Assembly (NCBI GenBank): GCA_012842745.1
Contig: DUSF01000054.1
Span: 84,645 to 148,644 of the forward strand
DNA length: 64,000 bases
Direction of reading: 5' to 3'
Source of the DNA: Bacillus sp. (in: firmicutes)
GTDB taxonomy: Bacteria > Bacillota > Bacilli > Bacillales > Bacillaceae_J
Positions within the stretch are counted from its first letter, which is position 1. Every line of letters begins with the position of its first letter. The notes below the pieces were generated by a model. The model was not told where the DNA came from. It was given only the letters and a program-made list of their open reading frames with translations, and made no database searches. Below are positions 37,881-47,449 of this stretch, one piece after another. A program made the translations under genes and the position numbers.

Positions 37881-38828
37881 ATGGCTAAAAAGAAAATCGG
37901 TTTGCTTGTGATGGCCTATGGGACTCCATATAAAGAAGAAGATATTGAACGGTATTATACCCATATTCGCCGCGGCAGAAAGCCAACTGTAGAAATGCTA
38001 AAGGATCTTCAAGATCGATACAATGCTATCGGTGGAATTTCTCCGTTAGCGAAAATTACAATGAAACAAGCAGAAGCCCTTGAAGCGAAGTTAAATGAAC
38101 AGCATCAAGATCTTGAATTTAAAATGTATTTGGGACTAAAGCATATTGAGCCCTTTGTGGAGGATGCAGTTAAAATGATGAAAAATGACGGGATTGAAGA
38201 AGCAATCGGCCTAGTACTTGCCCCACATTTTTCTACCTTTAGCGTGAAGTCTTACAATGGTCGTGCCGAGGAAGAAGCAGAACGGCTCGGCGGGTTAAAG
38301 CTTCATTTTATTGAATCTTGGTATAAAGAGCCTTTATTCATCGATTTTTGGGCTGAAAATATTAAATCTATTTATAGTAAGATGTCAAGTGAGGAAAGGG
38401 AAAAAGCTGTATTAATTGTTTCTGCCCACAGCTTACCGGAAAAGATTTTAAACATGGGCGACCCATATCCAGAGCAGCTTGAAGAAACTGCAAAGCTAAT
38501 GACGGAAAAGTCAGGGGTTTGTAATTATGAAATTGGCTGGCAAAGTGCAGGCAATACACCAGACCCGTGGTTAGGGCCTGATGTTCAAGATTTAACAAGA
38601 GACCTATTTGAGCATAAGGGCTATAAATCTTTTGTATATGCGCCCGTTGGCTTTGTCGCAGACCATTTAGAAGTATTATACGATAATGATATTGAGTGTA
38701 AGAATATTACTGATGAATTAGGTGTTACATATTATAGACCTGAAATGCCTAATGCGAATCCGAAGTTTATTGAGGCTTTGAGCAATGTAGTCACGAAAAA
38801 ACTGAAAGAAGTAGGCGGATCATTGTGA
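37881..38828 (+). CDS. hemH: coproporphyrin III ferrochelatase
   Basis: Inserts iron into the porphyrin; in Gram-positive bacteria this acts on coproporphyrin III. 315 residues. Landmarks: [33 protein letters not shown] with the conserved His, SAHSLPEKI and the Glu region [16 protein letters not shown]. It overlaps hemY by four bases. Confidence 0.97.
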   Translation: MAKKKIGLLVMAYGTPYKEEDIERYYTHIRRGRKPTVEMLKDLQDRYNAIGGISPLAKITMKQAEALEAKLNEQHQDLEFKMYLGLKHIEPFVEDAVKMMKNDGIEEAIGLVLAPHFSTFSVKSYNGRAEEEAERLGGLKLHFIESWYKEPLFIDFWAENIKSIYSKMSSEEREKAVLIVSAHSLPEKILNMGDPYPEQLEETAKLMTEKSGVCNYEIGWQSAGNTPDPWLGPDVQDLTRDLFEHKGYKSFVYAPVGFVADHLEVLYDNDIECKNITDELGVTYYRPEMPNANPKFIEALSNVVTKKLKEVGGSL

Positions 38829-40246
38829 AGATAGAAAAGAAAAAAGTTGTCGTCATTGGCGGTGGCATTGCTGGAATCACAGCTGCTTATTATTTGCAAA
38901 AAGAGACTAGTGAGAAAAATCTTCCGATTGAAACTGTTTTAATCGAGGCATCAGAGCGCTTAGGCGGGAAGGTGCAAACGTATACTGAAAATGGCTATGT
39001 GATTGAAAAAGGGCCTGATTCATTTTTAGCAAGGAAAAAAAGTGCTTCTAAGCTTGCGGAAGAAGCAGGATTAAAGGACCAATTAGTAAGTAATGGAACA
39101 GGGAAATCGTATATTTTAGTTAAAGACAAGCTTCATTCAATGCCAGGTGGCGCCATCATGGGGATTCCGACGAAAATTGCTCCATTTGCAAAATCTGGAA
39201 TGTTCAGCCCACTTGGCAAGCTCCGAGCAGGTGGGGATTTTATCCTCCCGCCTTCAAAGGTGAAAGGTGACCAATCGCTAGGGGGATTTTTCAGAAGAAG
39301 ATTTGGTAATGAGGTTGTAGACCATTTGATTGAACCTCTTCTTTCTGGTATTTATGCTGGTGATATCGATCAAATGAGTTTAATGGCAACATTTCCGCAA
39401 TTTTATGAAGTGGAGCAAAAACATCGTAGCTTAATTTTAGGGATGAAAAAAGCAACGCCACAGCCTAAGCCGGCTTCTAGTAAAGCCCAAACAGGAAAAA
39501 AAAGCGGTGGCATGTTTTTGTCGTTAAAGAGTGGACTTGAATCATTAGTTCAAGCGCTTGAAGCAAAGCTAAATCCTGAATTGGTAATGAAAGGTGTATC
39601 GGTTGAAGAGGTTAGTCGCAAAGAAAATCAATATGTGTTAAAGCTGTCAACAGGGGAAGAAATGGTGGCAGACAGCATAGTTGTTTGCATACCACATAAA
39701 CAAACGGCGCACATTTTTTCTAATTATTCATTTTTTGCGCCATTCAATTCTATTCCATCAACATCAGTTGCTAATGTTGCCATGGCCTTTCCTGAATCAG
39801 CAGTTAAAAATGACATTGATGGCACGGGGTTTATTATTTCGCGTGACAGCGGCTATTCGATGACTGCTGTTACATGGACACATAAAAAATGGCCGCACTC
39901 AGCACCAAAGGGTAAAGCGCTGTTGCGTTGTTATGTCGGTAGACCAGGCGATGAAGAAATTGTGAGCCGCTCCGATGAGGAAATTATTCAAATCGTTCTC
40001 AAGGAATTAAATAAAACGATGAACATCACATCAAAGCCGGAACTTGCCGTTATTACAAGATGGCCTGATTCAATGCCACAATATACTGTTGGGCATAAAC
40101 AACGGATGAACGAAATTACTGAAAAAATGCGTAAAGACCTACCGGGGGTGTTTTTAGCAGGGGCATCTTATGTAGGATTAGGCGTACCAGATTGTATTGA
40201 TCAAGGTGAGGAAGCGGTTAAGCTTGTGTTGGAGTATTTGAAATAG
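38825..40246 (+). CDS. hemY: coproporphyrinogen III oxidase (HemY type)
   Basis: FAD enzyme that oxidises coproporphyrinogen III (formerly called protoporphyrinogen oxidase). 473 residues. The N-terminal dinucleotide-binding motif is [16 protein letters not shown] with [12 protein letters not shown]. The C-terminal FAD motif is [20 protein letters not shown]. Start GTG 38825 overlaps hemH. Confidence 0.97.
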   Translation: MKIEKKKVVVIGGGIAGITAAYYLQKETSEKNLPIETVLIEASERLGGKVQTYTENGYVIEKGPDSFLARKKSASKLAEEAGLKDQLVSNGTGKSYILVKDKLHSMPGGAIMGIPTKIAPFAKSGMFSPLGKLRAGGDFILPPSKVKGDQSLGGFFRRRFGNEVVDHLIEPLLSGIYAGDIDQMSLMATFPQFYEVEQKHRSLILGMKKATPQPKPASSKAQTGKKSGGMFLSLKSGLESLVQALEAKLNPELVMKGVSVEEVSRKENQYVLKLSTGEEMVADSIVVCIPHKQTAHIFSNYSFFAPFNSIPSTSVANVAMAFPESAVKNDIDGTGFIISRDSGYSMTAVTWTHKKWPHSAPKGKALLRCYVGRPGDEEIVSRSDEEIIQIVLKELNKTMNITSKPELAVITRWPDSMPQYTVGHKQRMNEITEKMRKDLPGVFLAGASYVGLGVPDCIDQGEEAVKLVLEYLK

Positions 40247-40291
40247 TTTAATTTAAATATCAATTTATTTTTTGTTTGAATTTGGTATGGG

Positions 40292-40319
40292 AGAGCCTCG
40301 GTTTCGGGGCTCTTTTTTT
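40292..40319 (+). terminator. terminator of hemEHY
   Basis: AGAGCC/GGCTCT stem with a 10-base loop and seven T. Confidence 0.9.
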
Positions 40320-40446
40320 GCTATTCTGATTTAGGAAAGTGCTGGTATTTTTGAGTGAATCTTATAAATTTATGTCCTATTTTAAAAAATCTAAAAAATA
40401 GATAGCTTACTTTAGTATCAATATAGTACAATGGTCCTAGATCAGT

Positions 40447-40462
40447 TAGGTATTTATACCTA
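40447..40462. promoter_or_regulatory. palindrome upstream of the chemosensory island
   Basis: TAGGTA-TTTA-TACCTA, 77 bases before the first receptor start. Could be an operator. No sigma-D type promoter was recognised nearby. Confidence 0.35.
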
Positions 40463-40538
40463 TAAATGAGTGATACATAAGTATTAAGGGCTATGTTTCA
40501 GGTTGGGAAATTTTACAGACGGAAAGGAGTATATTTTT

Positions 40539-41927
40539 ATGTTCAACTTGAATGTTCGAAAAAAGTTATCATATACCTCAATAACAATTGACCAAATTAG
40601 TAATTATACGGAAGAACTTAGGGAGGTCCTTACCAATGCCATTAGTGGCAATTTGACTAGCAGGGTGGAATTGGCAGTAGCACATCCATGCTACGATATC
40701 GGCTTATTGCTGAATCAATTGCTTGATGGATATGAGAAGAAATTCAGAGCCATTTCTTTAGACCTAACCAATATTGTTTCTGTCAGCATTGATGAAAACT
40801 CATTTATAAATAAAGTGAAAAAGGATTCTATAGAGTTAGGTGGAAACCTTGATTCTATTGTTTCAGCATCAGAACAATTAGCAGCATCTGTTCAATCCGT
40901 CTCAAGTAACAATTCACATGCAGCGCAGAATATAAAAGAGGTAAAAAGTACAGCAGTGGAAGTGAAGAAAGCGCTTCTTGACTCTGTAGGAGAAATTCAA
41001 GAAATCCATAACGAATTCCAATCGCTTACATTACAAGTTGAATCATTAGATAAGCAAGTTAGTTCTATTGGTCGAATGACACAATTAATTTCTGACATTG
41101 CCGAACAAACGAATTTACTCGCTTTAAATGCTTCAATTGAAGCTGCCCGAGCAGGAGATTATGGGGGTGGCTTTGCTGTCGTGGCAAAAGAAGTTCGAAA
41201 TCTTGCTGAATTAACGAAGCAAAGTGTTCATGATATTCGCGAAAATGCACTTAGTGTTCAAGATGAAGCTTTGAAAACATCTGAGAAAATTAAAGTAACA
41301 TCAGATAAAGTGAAAGAAAGCAGTACGTCCATTAAATCATGCTATACGGATATGGAGCATATGTTGGACTCACTGGAAGAAGGGATTAGAGAAATATCAG
41401 AAATTGCTCCGATGATTGAAGAACAATCGGCAGCATTCCAAGAAGTAACAGCTACTATAAGTGATATGAAAAATACAATGGCGAAAACAACGGATGATAT
41501 TATTGTTAGTTCAGAGAATTTATATCACTTAGGAACAACCACAGAGAGATTGAGAAACGAACTTGACTCTCTCGAAGTTACCTTAAGTGCTAATGATATT
41601 ATTAATTTGGCAAAGACTGATCATCTGTTATGGAGGTGGCGGATTGAAAATATGCTCTCAGGTAAAGTCCAATTAGATGCTAGTAAAGTAAAAAATCACA
41701 GGTTATGCCGTCTGGGGAAATGGTACTTTGGGACTGGCGGGGAACAGTATGGCAGTAACCCAATTTTTGAATCGTTGGATTCAATTCACGCAGAATTTCA
41801 CAATATGTGCTTTCAGGCGGTAGACTTCTATAATCAAGGAAAAAGGGATAAATCTCAAGAAATGTATACAACCATTGATGAATTAAGCAAACAGGTTATT
41901 ACATTATTAGACAGTTTAAAGCAGTAG
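40539..41927 (+). CDS. soluble chemoreceptor with C-terminal CZB zinc-binding domain
   Basis: 462 residues from ATG 40539 (AAAGGAG upstream). No membrane segments. A short N-terminal helical part leads to an MCP signalling domain whose hairpin tip is [20 protein letters not shown] then [20 protein letters not shown]. The C-terminal chemoreceptor zinc-binding (CZB) motifs are [25 protein letters not shown] and [15 protein letters not shown] domains sense zinc or oxidants such as hypochlorite in other bacteria. First gene of the island. Confidence 0.93.
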   Translation: MFNLNVRKKLSYTSITIDQISNYTEELREVLTNAISGNLTSRVELAVAHPCYDIGLLLNQLLDGYEKKFRAISLDLTNIVSVSIDENSFINKVKKDSIELGGNLDSIVSASEQLAASVQSVSSNNSHAAQNIKEVKSTAVEVKKALLDSVGEIQEIHNEFQSLTLQVESLDKQVSSIGRMTQLISDIAEQTNLLALNASIEAARAGDYGGGFAVVAKEVRNLAELTKQSVHDIRENALSVQDEALKTSEKIKVTSDKVKESSTSIKSCYTDMEHMLDSLEEGIREISEIAPMIEEQSAAFQEVTATISDMKNTMAKTTDDIIVSSENLYHLGTTTERLRNELDSLEVTLSANDIINLAKTDHLLWRWRIENMLSGKVQLDASKVKNHRLCRLGKWYFGTGGEQYGSNPIFESLDSIHAEFHNMCFQAVDFYNQGKRDKSQEMYTTIDELSKQVITLLDSLKQ

Positions 41928-41962
41928 CAATGAATGCTTTTTAAGGTGGGGATTCCAAAAAA

Positions 41963-43195
41963 ATGGAGGTATTTGTTGGCAGGCAACCAATTTTCAATGA
42001 GAAGCAAGAAGTTGTTTATTATGAACTCCTCTATCGAAATAATTACTTAAATGAGTATCGGGGCACAAACGGAGATTTAGCTACAACAGATGTTATCGTG
42101 AATAGTTTCTTAAATATCGGCATGGAACAACTATCGAATCAAAAGCCGTGCTTTATTAATTTTACAGAAAATCTTCTAAAACTAAGGGTTCCAACCTATT
42201 TTTCTCCTAATTCCATCGTTGTGGAAATATTAGAAGATGTTCCTGTTTCAGACGAACTGATTCAAGTATGCAAAGAGTTAAAGGAATTAGGCTATATGAT
42301 TGCGCTGGATGACTTTGTTATGGGTTCTCCAATACCTGATGCCGTACTTGTATATGCTGATATTATTAAGATTGACTTTCGTGATACGACAAGATGGGAG
42401 CGGCTTGAATTAAAAAAACAGCTTGAGCGTTTTCATGTCACCTTCCTAGCGGAAAAAGTCGAAACATGGGAGGAATTCAAAGAAGCAAAAAACGATGGGT
42501 TTACTTATTTTCAGGGGTATTTTTTTAGCAAGCCGGTTATCTTAAACAGCTACGATATTCCTGCATACTATCATTCATATGTATTGATTATGAATGAGCT
42601 GAATATTGAGGAACCCAACATTGATTATATTGCAGACATTATCGAAAGGGACTTGTCATTATCGTACAAGCTATTAAAATTGATTAATTCTCCGCTTAAT
42701 CGTTCTAGATACGAAATAAGCTCTATTAAACAAGCGATTTCATTTCTAGGATTAATTAAAATTAAGAAATGGATTTATATATTAATGATTCGAGGATTAA
42801 GTCACGATGACAGCGACGTAATCTCGAAAGAAGTCATTCGATTAAGTTTAATACGAGCTAAATTGGGAGAGTTGTTGGCAGGATATGAATTTAAAATCTA
42901 TAATCGTTCGAAGTACTTTTTGCTTGGATTGATGTCGTTAATGGACAGTTTGCTGCATTTGCCAATGGAAGTAGCTATTAAAGATTTACCGCTTACAAAG
43001 GAAATAAAAAATGCGCTGTTAGGTGAAGAAAACGAGTTAAGAAAAGTGTTGGATTTCATCAAAAGCTTTGATTACATGCCAAATTCAAAAGAATTTTCGC
43101 AGTCAACGGTGTTTTCTTTGTCCGATACGGACATGATGACGCTTTATTCAGAAGCAACAAAATGGGCTGATACCGTTTTAAATCAAAATATTTAA
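41963..43195 (+). CDS. EAL-HDOD protein (YuxH/CdgJ type)
   Basis: 410 residues. The N-terminal EAL-like domain (1-190) has ELL in place of EAL (YELLYR), though FINFTEN, ALDDF, IKIDF, AEKVE and FQGYFFSKP remain. The C-terminal HDOD domain spans about 200-400 (ADIIERDLSLSYKLLKLINS, AISFLGLIKIKKWI). Such hybrids usually act by protein binding rather than c-di-GMP hydrolysis and modulate motility. Probably cotranscribed with its receptor neighbours. Confidence 0.9.
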   Translation: MEVFVGRQPIFNEKQEVVYYELLYRNNYLNEYRGTNGDLATTDVIVNSFLNIGMEQLSNQKPCFINFTENLLKLRVPTYFSPNSIVVEILEDVPVSDELIQVCKELKELGYMIALDDFVMGSPIPDAVLVYADIIKIDFRDTTRWERLELKKQLERFHVTFLAEKVETWEEFKEAKNDGFTYFQGYFFSKPVILNSYDIPAYYHSYVLIMNELNIEEPNIDYIADIIERDLSLSYKLLKLINSPLNRSRYEISSIKQAISFLGLIKIKKWIYILMIRGLSHDDSDVISKEVIRLSLIRAKLGELLAGYEFKIYNRSKYFLLGLMSLMDSLLHLPMEVAIKDLPLTKEIKNALLGEENELRKVLDFIKSFDYMPNSKEFSQSTVFSLSDTDMMTLYSEATKWADTVLNQNI

Positions 43196-43238
43196 CAGAT
43201 ATATGGAGTGCGGGAGTGCTATAAAATAAAGGGGATGT

Positions 43239-44585
43239 TTGGAGTGTTATTTGGTAAAAATTACAAAAAAAAAAAAACAGAGGGAAAATTATAAAGCAGA
43301 TTTAATTAAAAAATCAACATCTATGAAAGGAAAGTTGGATATATCACAATATCCAGAACTAAAGCGCCAATTACAGTTTATTGACTTAATGGAAGAAGAT
43401 TTAGAACTAATTATCGCATTGAAACCATTAATTGCAGAAAATATTGATTGGATTGTGGACAGGTTTTATAAAGGTGTTACAAAACAGCCGAATCTAATAG
43501 AGATTATCAATAAACATAGCAATGTAGATAGGTTAAAACAAACACTAAAAGTCCATTTAACGGAGTTATTTAATGGTGAAATCAATGCCGAATTCATAAT
43601 GAAACGGAGACGCATTGCTCATGTCCATGTACGTATTGGATTGCAATCTAAATGGTATATGTCAGCCTTTCAAGATTTAGCAAACTCACTTGCAAAGCTG
43701 GTAGAGAATCATTTGGCGAATCGAGAGGAATCCATAAAAGCAATAAATACAATAAACAAGCTATTGAATATTGAACAACAAATTGTGTTGGAGGCATATG
43801 ATGAAGAAATTGAACGAATAAGGCAAGAGCATGAGAATCAAAAGGATAGTATAAGAAAAAGAATAAGTATAACATCGGAAGAACTAGCGGCTATGGCTGA
43901 GGAGACAAGTGCGGCTATTAAGCAATTAACGATTCAAGCTGAGAATATGGCCTCCTTTGCAAAATATGGAACCGATTTGACGAATAAAGCAGAAGTTTAT
44001 TCAGAAGTTGGAAAAAGCCAGATGGACATCCAAAATCAAAATATGAATACCATTAGTGAATACATGGCAACGATTATGTTGGATACGAAAAATCTTCTTG
44101 AAATTTCTAAACAAATAAATGAAATCATCGAGATTGTGAAAAATACAGCTGATCAGACAAATCTCTTAGCGTTAAATGCGGCAATAGAAGCTGCAAGAGC
44201 GGGGGAATATGGCAAAGGGTTTTCGGTAGTTGCTGATGAAATTCGCAAGCTAGCGAATCAAACGAAAGACTCTACTAATCATGTGACAGCATTTATCGCT
44301 AGAACAAATATGCAAATAGAAAGTGTTGTTACATCCGTTGAAAAAGTCAATTTATTAGTTGAAAAAGGAATAGACGATATGACTAAAACAGACAGTCATT
44401 TCATTGAAATATTGGAAGCTATGAAAGAAACAAAAAATCAAAATTGTAAAATTCAACGAGAGTTAGAAACCTTTACACAAGTGTTTAAAGAGATAGAAAC
44501 TGCTTCTACAGAAGTAGCTTATTCGACTGATGATTTAAATTTGATTATTAACGAACTTAATGAGAATGAACTAGTTGGAAGGTAA
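43239..44585 (+). CDS. hemAT: HemAT-like globin-coupled oxygen chemoreceptor (start region frame-disturbed)
   Basis: 448 residues from TTG 43239. An N-terminal globin-sensor domain (about 35-195) has the proximal His at about 130 in [20 protein letters not shown] and a distal-pocket Tyr in VDRFYKGV, matching HemAT. An MCP signalling domain follows ([20 protein letters not shown]). The natural start by homology (MLF...) is GTG 43244, nine bases after GGGG, but this frame is thrown out by a run of 13 A at 43265-43277; with 12 A it would read through. Either the TTG start is used despite poor spacing, or slippage restores the frame. Confidence 0.9.
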   Translation: MECYLVKITKKKKQRENYKADLIKKSTSMKGKLDISQYPELKRQLQFIDLMEEDLELIIALKPLIAENIDWIVDRFYKGVTKQPNLIEIINKHSNVDRLKQTLKVHLTELFNGEINAEFIMKRRRIAHVHVRIGLQSKWYMSAFQDLANSLAKLVENHLANREESIKAINTINKLLNIEQQIVLEAYDEEIERIRQEHENQKDSIRKRISITSEELAAMAEETSAAIKQLTIQAENMASFAKYGTDLTNKAEVYSEVGKSQMDIQNQNMNTISEYMATIMLDTKNLLEISKQINEIIEIVKNTADQTNLLALNAAIEAARAGEYGKGFSVVADEIRKLANQTKDSTNHVTAFIARTNMQIESVVTSVEKVNLLVEKGIDDMTKTDSHFIEILEAMKETKNQNCKIQRELETFTQVFKEIETASTEVAYSTDDLNLIINELNENELVGR

Positions 44586-44637
44586 CACTTTATTCGTCAT
44601 TTTTAAGAAATTACAGAATAAATGAGGAGGAAGAAAG

Positions 44638-44997
44638 GTGGCAACAATTTTAGTTACAGATGACGCAGCATTTATGCGTTTAATGTTAAAAGATATTCTC
44701 GTAAAAGGAGGGTATGAAGTAGTTGGTGAGGCTGAGAATGGAAAGGTTGCGATTGGTAAATACATGGAGTTGAAACCAGATTTAGTTACGATGGATATTA
44801 CAATGCCTGAAATGGATGGAATCACAGCATTGCGGGAAATAAGAAAAATAGACAGTCAGGCAAAAGTTATTATGTGTTCAGCAATGGGGCAACAAGCGAT
44901 GGTTCTGGAATCCATTCAAGCAGGGGCCAAAGATTTTATAGTGAAGCCATTTCAAGAGCCGCGGGTGATAGAGGCTGTGCAAAAGGTATTAGGATAA
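44638..44997 (+). CDS. cheY: CheY-like response regulator
   Basis: 119 residues, single receiver domain, from GTG 44638 with GAGGAGG upstream. Acidic pair D8/D9, phosphorylation site D53 (VTMDITMPEMDG), the CSA switch serine and the lysine in VKPF are all present. Close in style to B. subtilis CheY but placed outside the fla/che operon, so it may serve this local receptor set. Confidence 0.92.
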   Translation: MATILVTDDAAFMRLMLKDILVKGGYEVVGEAENGKVAIGKYMELKPDLVTMDITMPEMDGITALREIRKIDSQAKVIMCSAMGQQAMVLESIQAGAKDFIVKPFQEPRVIEAVQKVLG

Positions 44998-45033
44998 TGT
45001 GAAAATGTTTAAAGTATAAGAGGAGAAGGCTGT

Positions 45034-45456
45034 ATGGAAAACAAAAACTTTACTATGAGCATGGAATGTCCCCCAGTCGCATCATTTTTACCACTTTTAT
45101 TAAAGATAAGCAGGGAGGTGATGCAACATTTGCAAGCAGATATGCAAACAAGATTATGCTTTGCTGTGAACGAAGGGCTGATTCATGCTATCAAATATTC
45201 GAATGATAACGAAATGAATATGACATTAAAATTCAATATGAATAATGATTATATCGAATTTACTATAAAATATTACGGTATAGAAATTCCTACTATTGTA
45301 TTTGACGGAATAACCTCTCATTTATTTGACGGAAAACTATGGGATGAGTATGGAAAATGGTTATTAGTTATTAGTGAAATTGCAGATGAGTGGTCATTTA
45401 AGAGAGATGAACAAGGGCGGAATATATTAAAAATGAAACATATGTACGCTGATTAG
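45034..45456 (+). CDS. RsbW-like HATPase (anti-sigma/serine kinase type)
   Basis: 140 residues. The N-box region is degenerate but visible: LCFAVNEGLIHAIKYSND, where anti-sigma ATPases have ExxxNAxxH. A DGK-LWDEYGKWLLVISEIAD region corresponds to the later ATP-binding part with a poor glycine box. It may bind a STAS or other partner rather than phosphorylate. It lies 36 bases after cheY; its partner is not in the window. Confidence 0.75.
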   Translation: MENKNFTMSMECPPVASFLPLLLKISREVMQHLQADMQTRLCFAVNEGLIHAIKYSNDNEMNMTLKFNMNNDYIEFTIKYYGIEIPTIVFDGITSHLFDGKLWDEYGKWLLVISEIADEWSFKRDEQGRNILKMKHMYAD

Positions 45457-45487
45457 CATTATAGTAAAGGTGGCTTTTAAAAGGTGA

Positions 45488-45979
45488 GATGGAGAATTAA
45501 ACAGGGCTGGCGAACAAGGTAAAGGGTTTGCTGTTGTTGCTGCTGAAGTAAGGAAGTTAGCGGAAGAGTCAGGATCTGCTGCATTTAAAATCAGTTCGCT
45601 TATAAGCGTCATCCAAGAGAATATGAAACATGCCATTGATGCGATGAGCGAAGGACGAATGGCCGTGAAAGATGGAACGACTCTTGTTGAACAGGCAGGT
45701 AACCAATTCGAGAAAATTACAGAAGCTGTCGCACGTGTTGTCAGTGAAATGGAAGAAATGACGGATGCTGTCCAACGCATTAATTCAGGAGCAACCCAGC
45801 TAGTCGGTGGAATTGCAGAAGTAAAAAATACCTCTAAACAATCTGCGCAACATTCGCAAAATGTGGCTGCGATAACAGAAGAACAATCCGCCTCTATTCA
45901 AGAAATTGCCGCAAGCTTAAACATGCTTTCCCAAGTTGCGGAAGAGCTACGTGATAGTGTGAAAATGTTTAGAGTTTAG
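45488..45979 (+). pseudogene. 5'-truncated chemoreceptor signalling domain
   Basis: After a stop at 45485-45487 the frame enters directly at the receptor tip (RAGEQGKGFAVVAAEVRKLA) and continues through the descending helix (ITEEQSASIQEIAASLNMLS) to a normal MCP C-terminus at 45979. Everything before the tip is missing: sensor, membrane helices, HAMP and ascending helix. An internal ATG at 45623 could give a 118-residue fragment but lacks a convincing ribosome binding site. A ribosome binding site and ATG at 45489 open only three codons in another frame. Confidence 0.85.
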
Positions 45980-45992
45980 AGAGGTATATTCT

Positions 45993-46808
45993 ATGGTAGC
46001 AAGAATAATGACAGTTACTTCGGGTAAAGGTGGAGTCGGTAAAACAACTATCACCGCTAATATCGGTACGTCTCTAGCAATATTAGGACAAAGGGTTTGT
46101 TTAATAGATGCTGATTTTGGGTTAAGAAATTTAGATATTCCATTAGGATTGAGCAACAGAATCATCTTGAATTTATCTGATTTCATGGCGGGTCGCTGTA
46201 AATTGGAGCAAATTATTATTAAGGACAAGCAGCTTCCAACCCTTTCATTTATCTCATGTGGGCTGGAGGATGCATCAGAATTTAACCGATGGTTTTTTCG
46301 GGATGTCGTTCATCAAATTGCCATGGACTATGATTTCGTGCTAATTGATTCACCAGCGGGAATAGAAACTGGTTTTGAAAATGCTATTCTTGCTTCTGAT
46401 GAAGCAATCGTTGTAACAACACCACATTGGACATCAATCCAAGATGCAGACCGTGTGATTGGTTTGTTGGAAGATATGTTGCGACCGACGCCGCAATTAA
46501 TTATTAATATGGCAAGGGAACATCAAGAAGCAACGGAATTTATCGTGGATACGGAGACAATGGCAAACATTCTTAAAATCGGAGTTTTAGGGACAGTGAA
46601 TGAAGACATAGAAATTATACGTTCAATTCAAAAAGGTAGGCCAATCGCTTTAAATCCAGAATTTGAAAGCGGGCTGCGGTTTCGCCATATCGCTCGTAAT
46701 TTAGTTGGAAATATGCAGAAGCCATTTATTGAAGCGAAACCAAAACAGAATCAAAAAAGATATTTATCGAAATATAAAAGATTATTCAGTTGGAGAAGAT
46801 TGCGATAG
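45993..46808 (+). CDS. MinD/ParA-family ATPase (MinD paralogue)
   Basis: 271 residues. Deviant Walker A TSGKGGVGKTTITANIGTSL, switch I DADFGLRNLDIPLG and Walker B DYDFVLIDSPAGIE follow the MinD pattern. The basic C-terminus (KRYLSKYKRLFSWRRLR) could be an amphipathic membrane-targeting helix. No minC or flhF is adjacent. Its place inside a chemoreceptor island suggests positioning of a receptor array or a polar complex, by analogy to ParC-type systems. ATG 45993. Confidence 0.9.
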   Translation: MVARIMTVTSGKGGVGKTTITANIGTSLAILGQRVCLIDADFGLRNLDIPLGLSNRIILNLSDFMAGRCKLEQIIIKDKQLPTLSFISCGLEDASEFNRWFFRDVVHQIAMDYDFVLIDSPAGIETGFENAILASDEAIVVTTPHWTSIQDADRVIGLLEDMLRPTPQLIINMAREHQEATEFIVDTETMANILKIGVLGTVNEDIEIIRSIQKGRPIALNPEFESGLRFRHIARNLVGNMQKPFIEAKPKQNQKRYLSKYKRLFSWRRLR

Positions 46809-46849
46809 TTTTTTATCGAAAATAATCTTTATAACGCGGGGAACTTCAT

Positions 46850-46924
46850 ATGAAATTAAAAACAAAATTGATTATTGGGGTAGCGGTTTTAGGTTATGAA
46901 GACAATTGGATATTTGCTAGCTAA
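46850..46924 (+). pseudogene. possible 5' remnant of a membrane chemoreceptor gene
   Basis: 24 codons from ATG 46850: MKLKTKLIIGVAVLGYEDNW then IFAS and stop. A basic head followed by a hydrophobic run is how MCP genes commonly begin. GGGG lies eight bases upstream. Together with the headless receptor fragment just upstream, this suggests a decayed receptor gene. The call is weak because the stretch is short. Confidence 0.35.
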
Positions 46925-46972
46925 ATAGGTTCATAATGTAATGAATAACTCCTTAATTGGAATCTGAGATTG

Positions 46973-47010
46973 AAAAAGGGAATCAAAAGTGCACTTTGAT
47001 TCCCTTTTTT
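46973..47010 (+). terminator. terminator of the chemosensory island
   Basis: AAAAAGGGAATCAAA and CTTTGATTCCCTTTTTT arms around a short loop; nearly perfect. Confidence 0.93.
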
Positions 47011-47063
47011 GCCTCAAAACAGCTGGAGAGGGAATCGAACCAACCATATGATTTTCCAGAAAT

Positions 47064-47089
47064 AAAAAAAGGACAGCTACAAAGCTGCC
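47064..47089 (-). terminator. terminator of the 47-kb structured RNA
   Basis: On the minus strand GGCAGCT-TTGT-AGCTGTCC is followed by TTTTTTT. Confidence 0.88.
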
Positions 47090-47289
47090 AATGGGGTAGA
47101 AGTGTCTGAACCTCTCATGACTAAAGTCACAAGGTTCTAAGGTACTATCCATACTTCCCTTAGACTTTCATGGGCGAATGCTATCAGCGCCCTGTTGGCC
47201 CGATTCAAGACCATTTTGAACGTTGAAGATTTATGTGACAGACGTTTTTTCCTGTCAAAACCTTATATCCTCAGTCGTATCTTGACTTT
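47064..47289 (-). ncRNA. structured RNA resembling an orphan TnpB omega-RNA
   Basis: A minus-strand transcript of about 226 nt is bounded by a consensus-like promoter and an intrinsic terminator. Hairpins in order: GACAG/CTGTC, GGGCG/CGCCC, CTAAGG/CCTTAG, and GAACCT...GTGAC-TTTA-GTCAT...AGGTTC (47108-47137). The last, with its GACTTTAGTC tip and following TTCA, resembles the right-end hairpin of IS200/IS605 elements, which forms the end of TnpB omega-RNA. One frame upstream reads VQNGLESGQQGADSIRP-stop, like an OrfB/TnpB tail. An 18-nt stub (47090-47107) occupies the guide position. No tnpB is adjacent. The resemblance is from memory of the family, not an alignment. Confidence 0.6.
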
Positions 47290-47295
47290 AACCAG

Positions 47296-47324
47296 ATTGT
47301 ACTATAACAGATAACGAAAGTCAA
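47296..47324 (-). promoter_or_regulatory. sigma-A promoter of the 47-kb RNA
   Basis: Minus strand TTGACT (47319-47324), 17-base spacer, TACAAT (47296-47301). Expected start of transcription near 47289. Confidence 0.8.
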
Positions 47325-47449
47325 TAACTGTTTTAAAACAACTTTTTTGGGGTTGGGAGCTAAACCTGCCACATGCCCAAAGTTTTCATTTAGAAAATCA
47401 ATTTGATAATATTTAGAAGAAATACTTTAACGAAAGGAGATGTATTTTT

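Noticed and set aside
47040..47300. tmRNA, 6S, SRP or RNase P RNA on the minus strand
   Set aside because: None of their conserved cores was recognised; the TTCGATT-like stretch lies beyond the terminator and has no matching stem.
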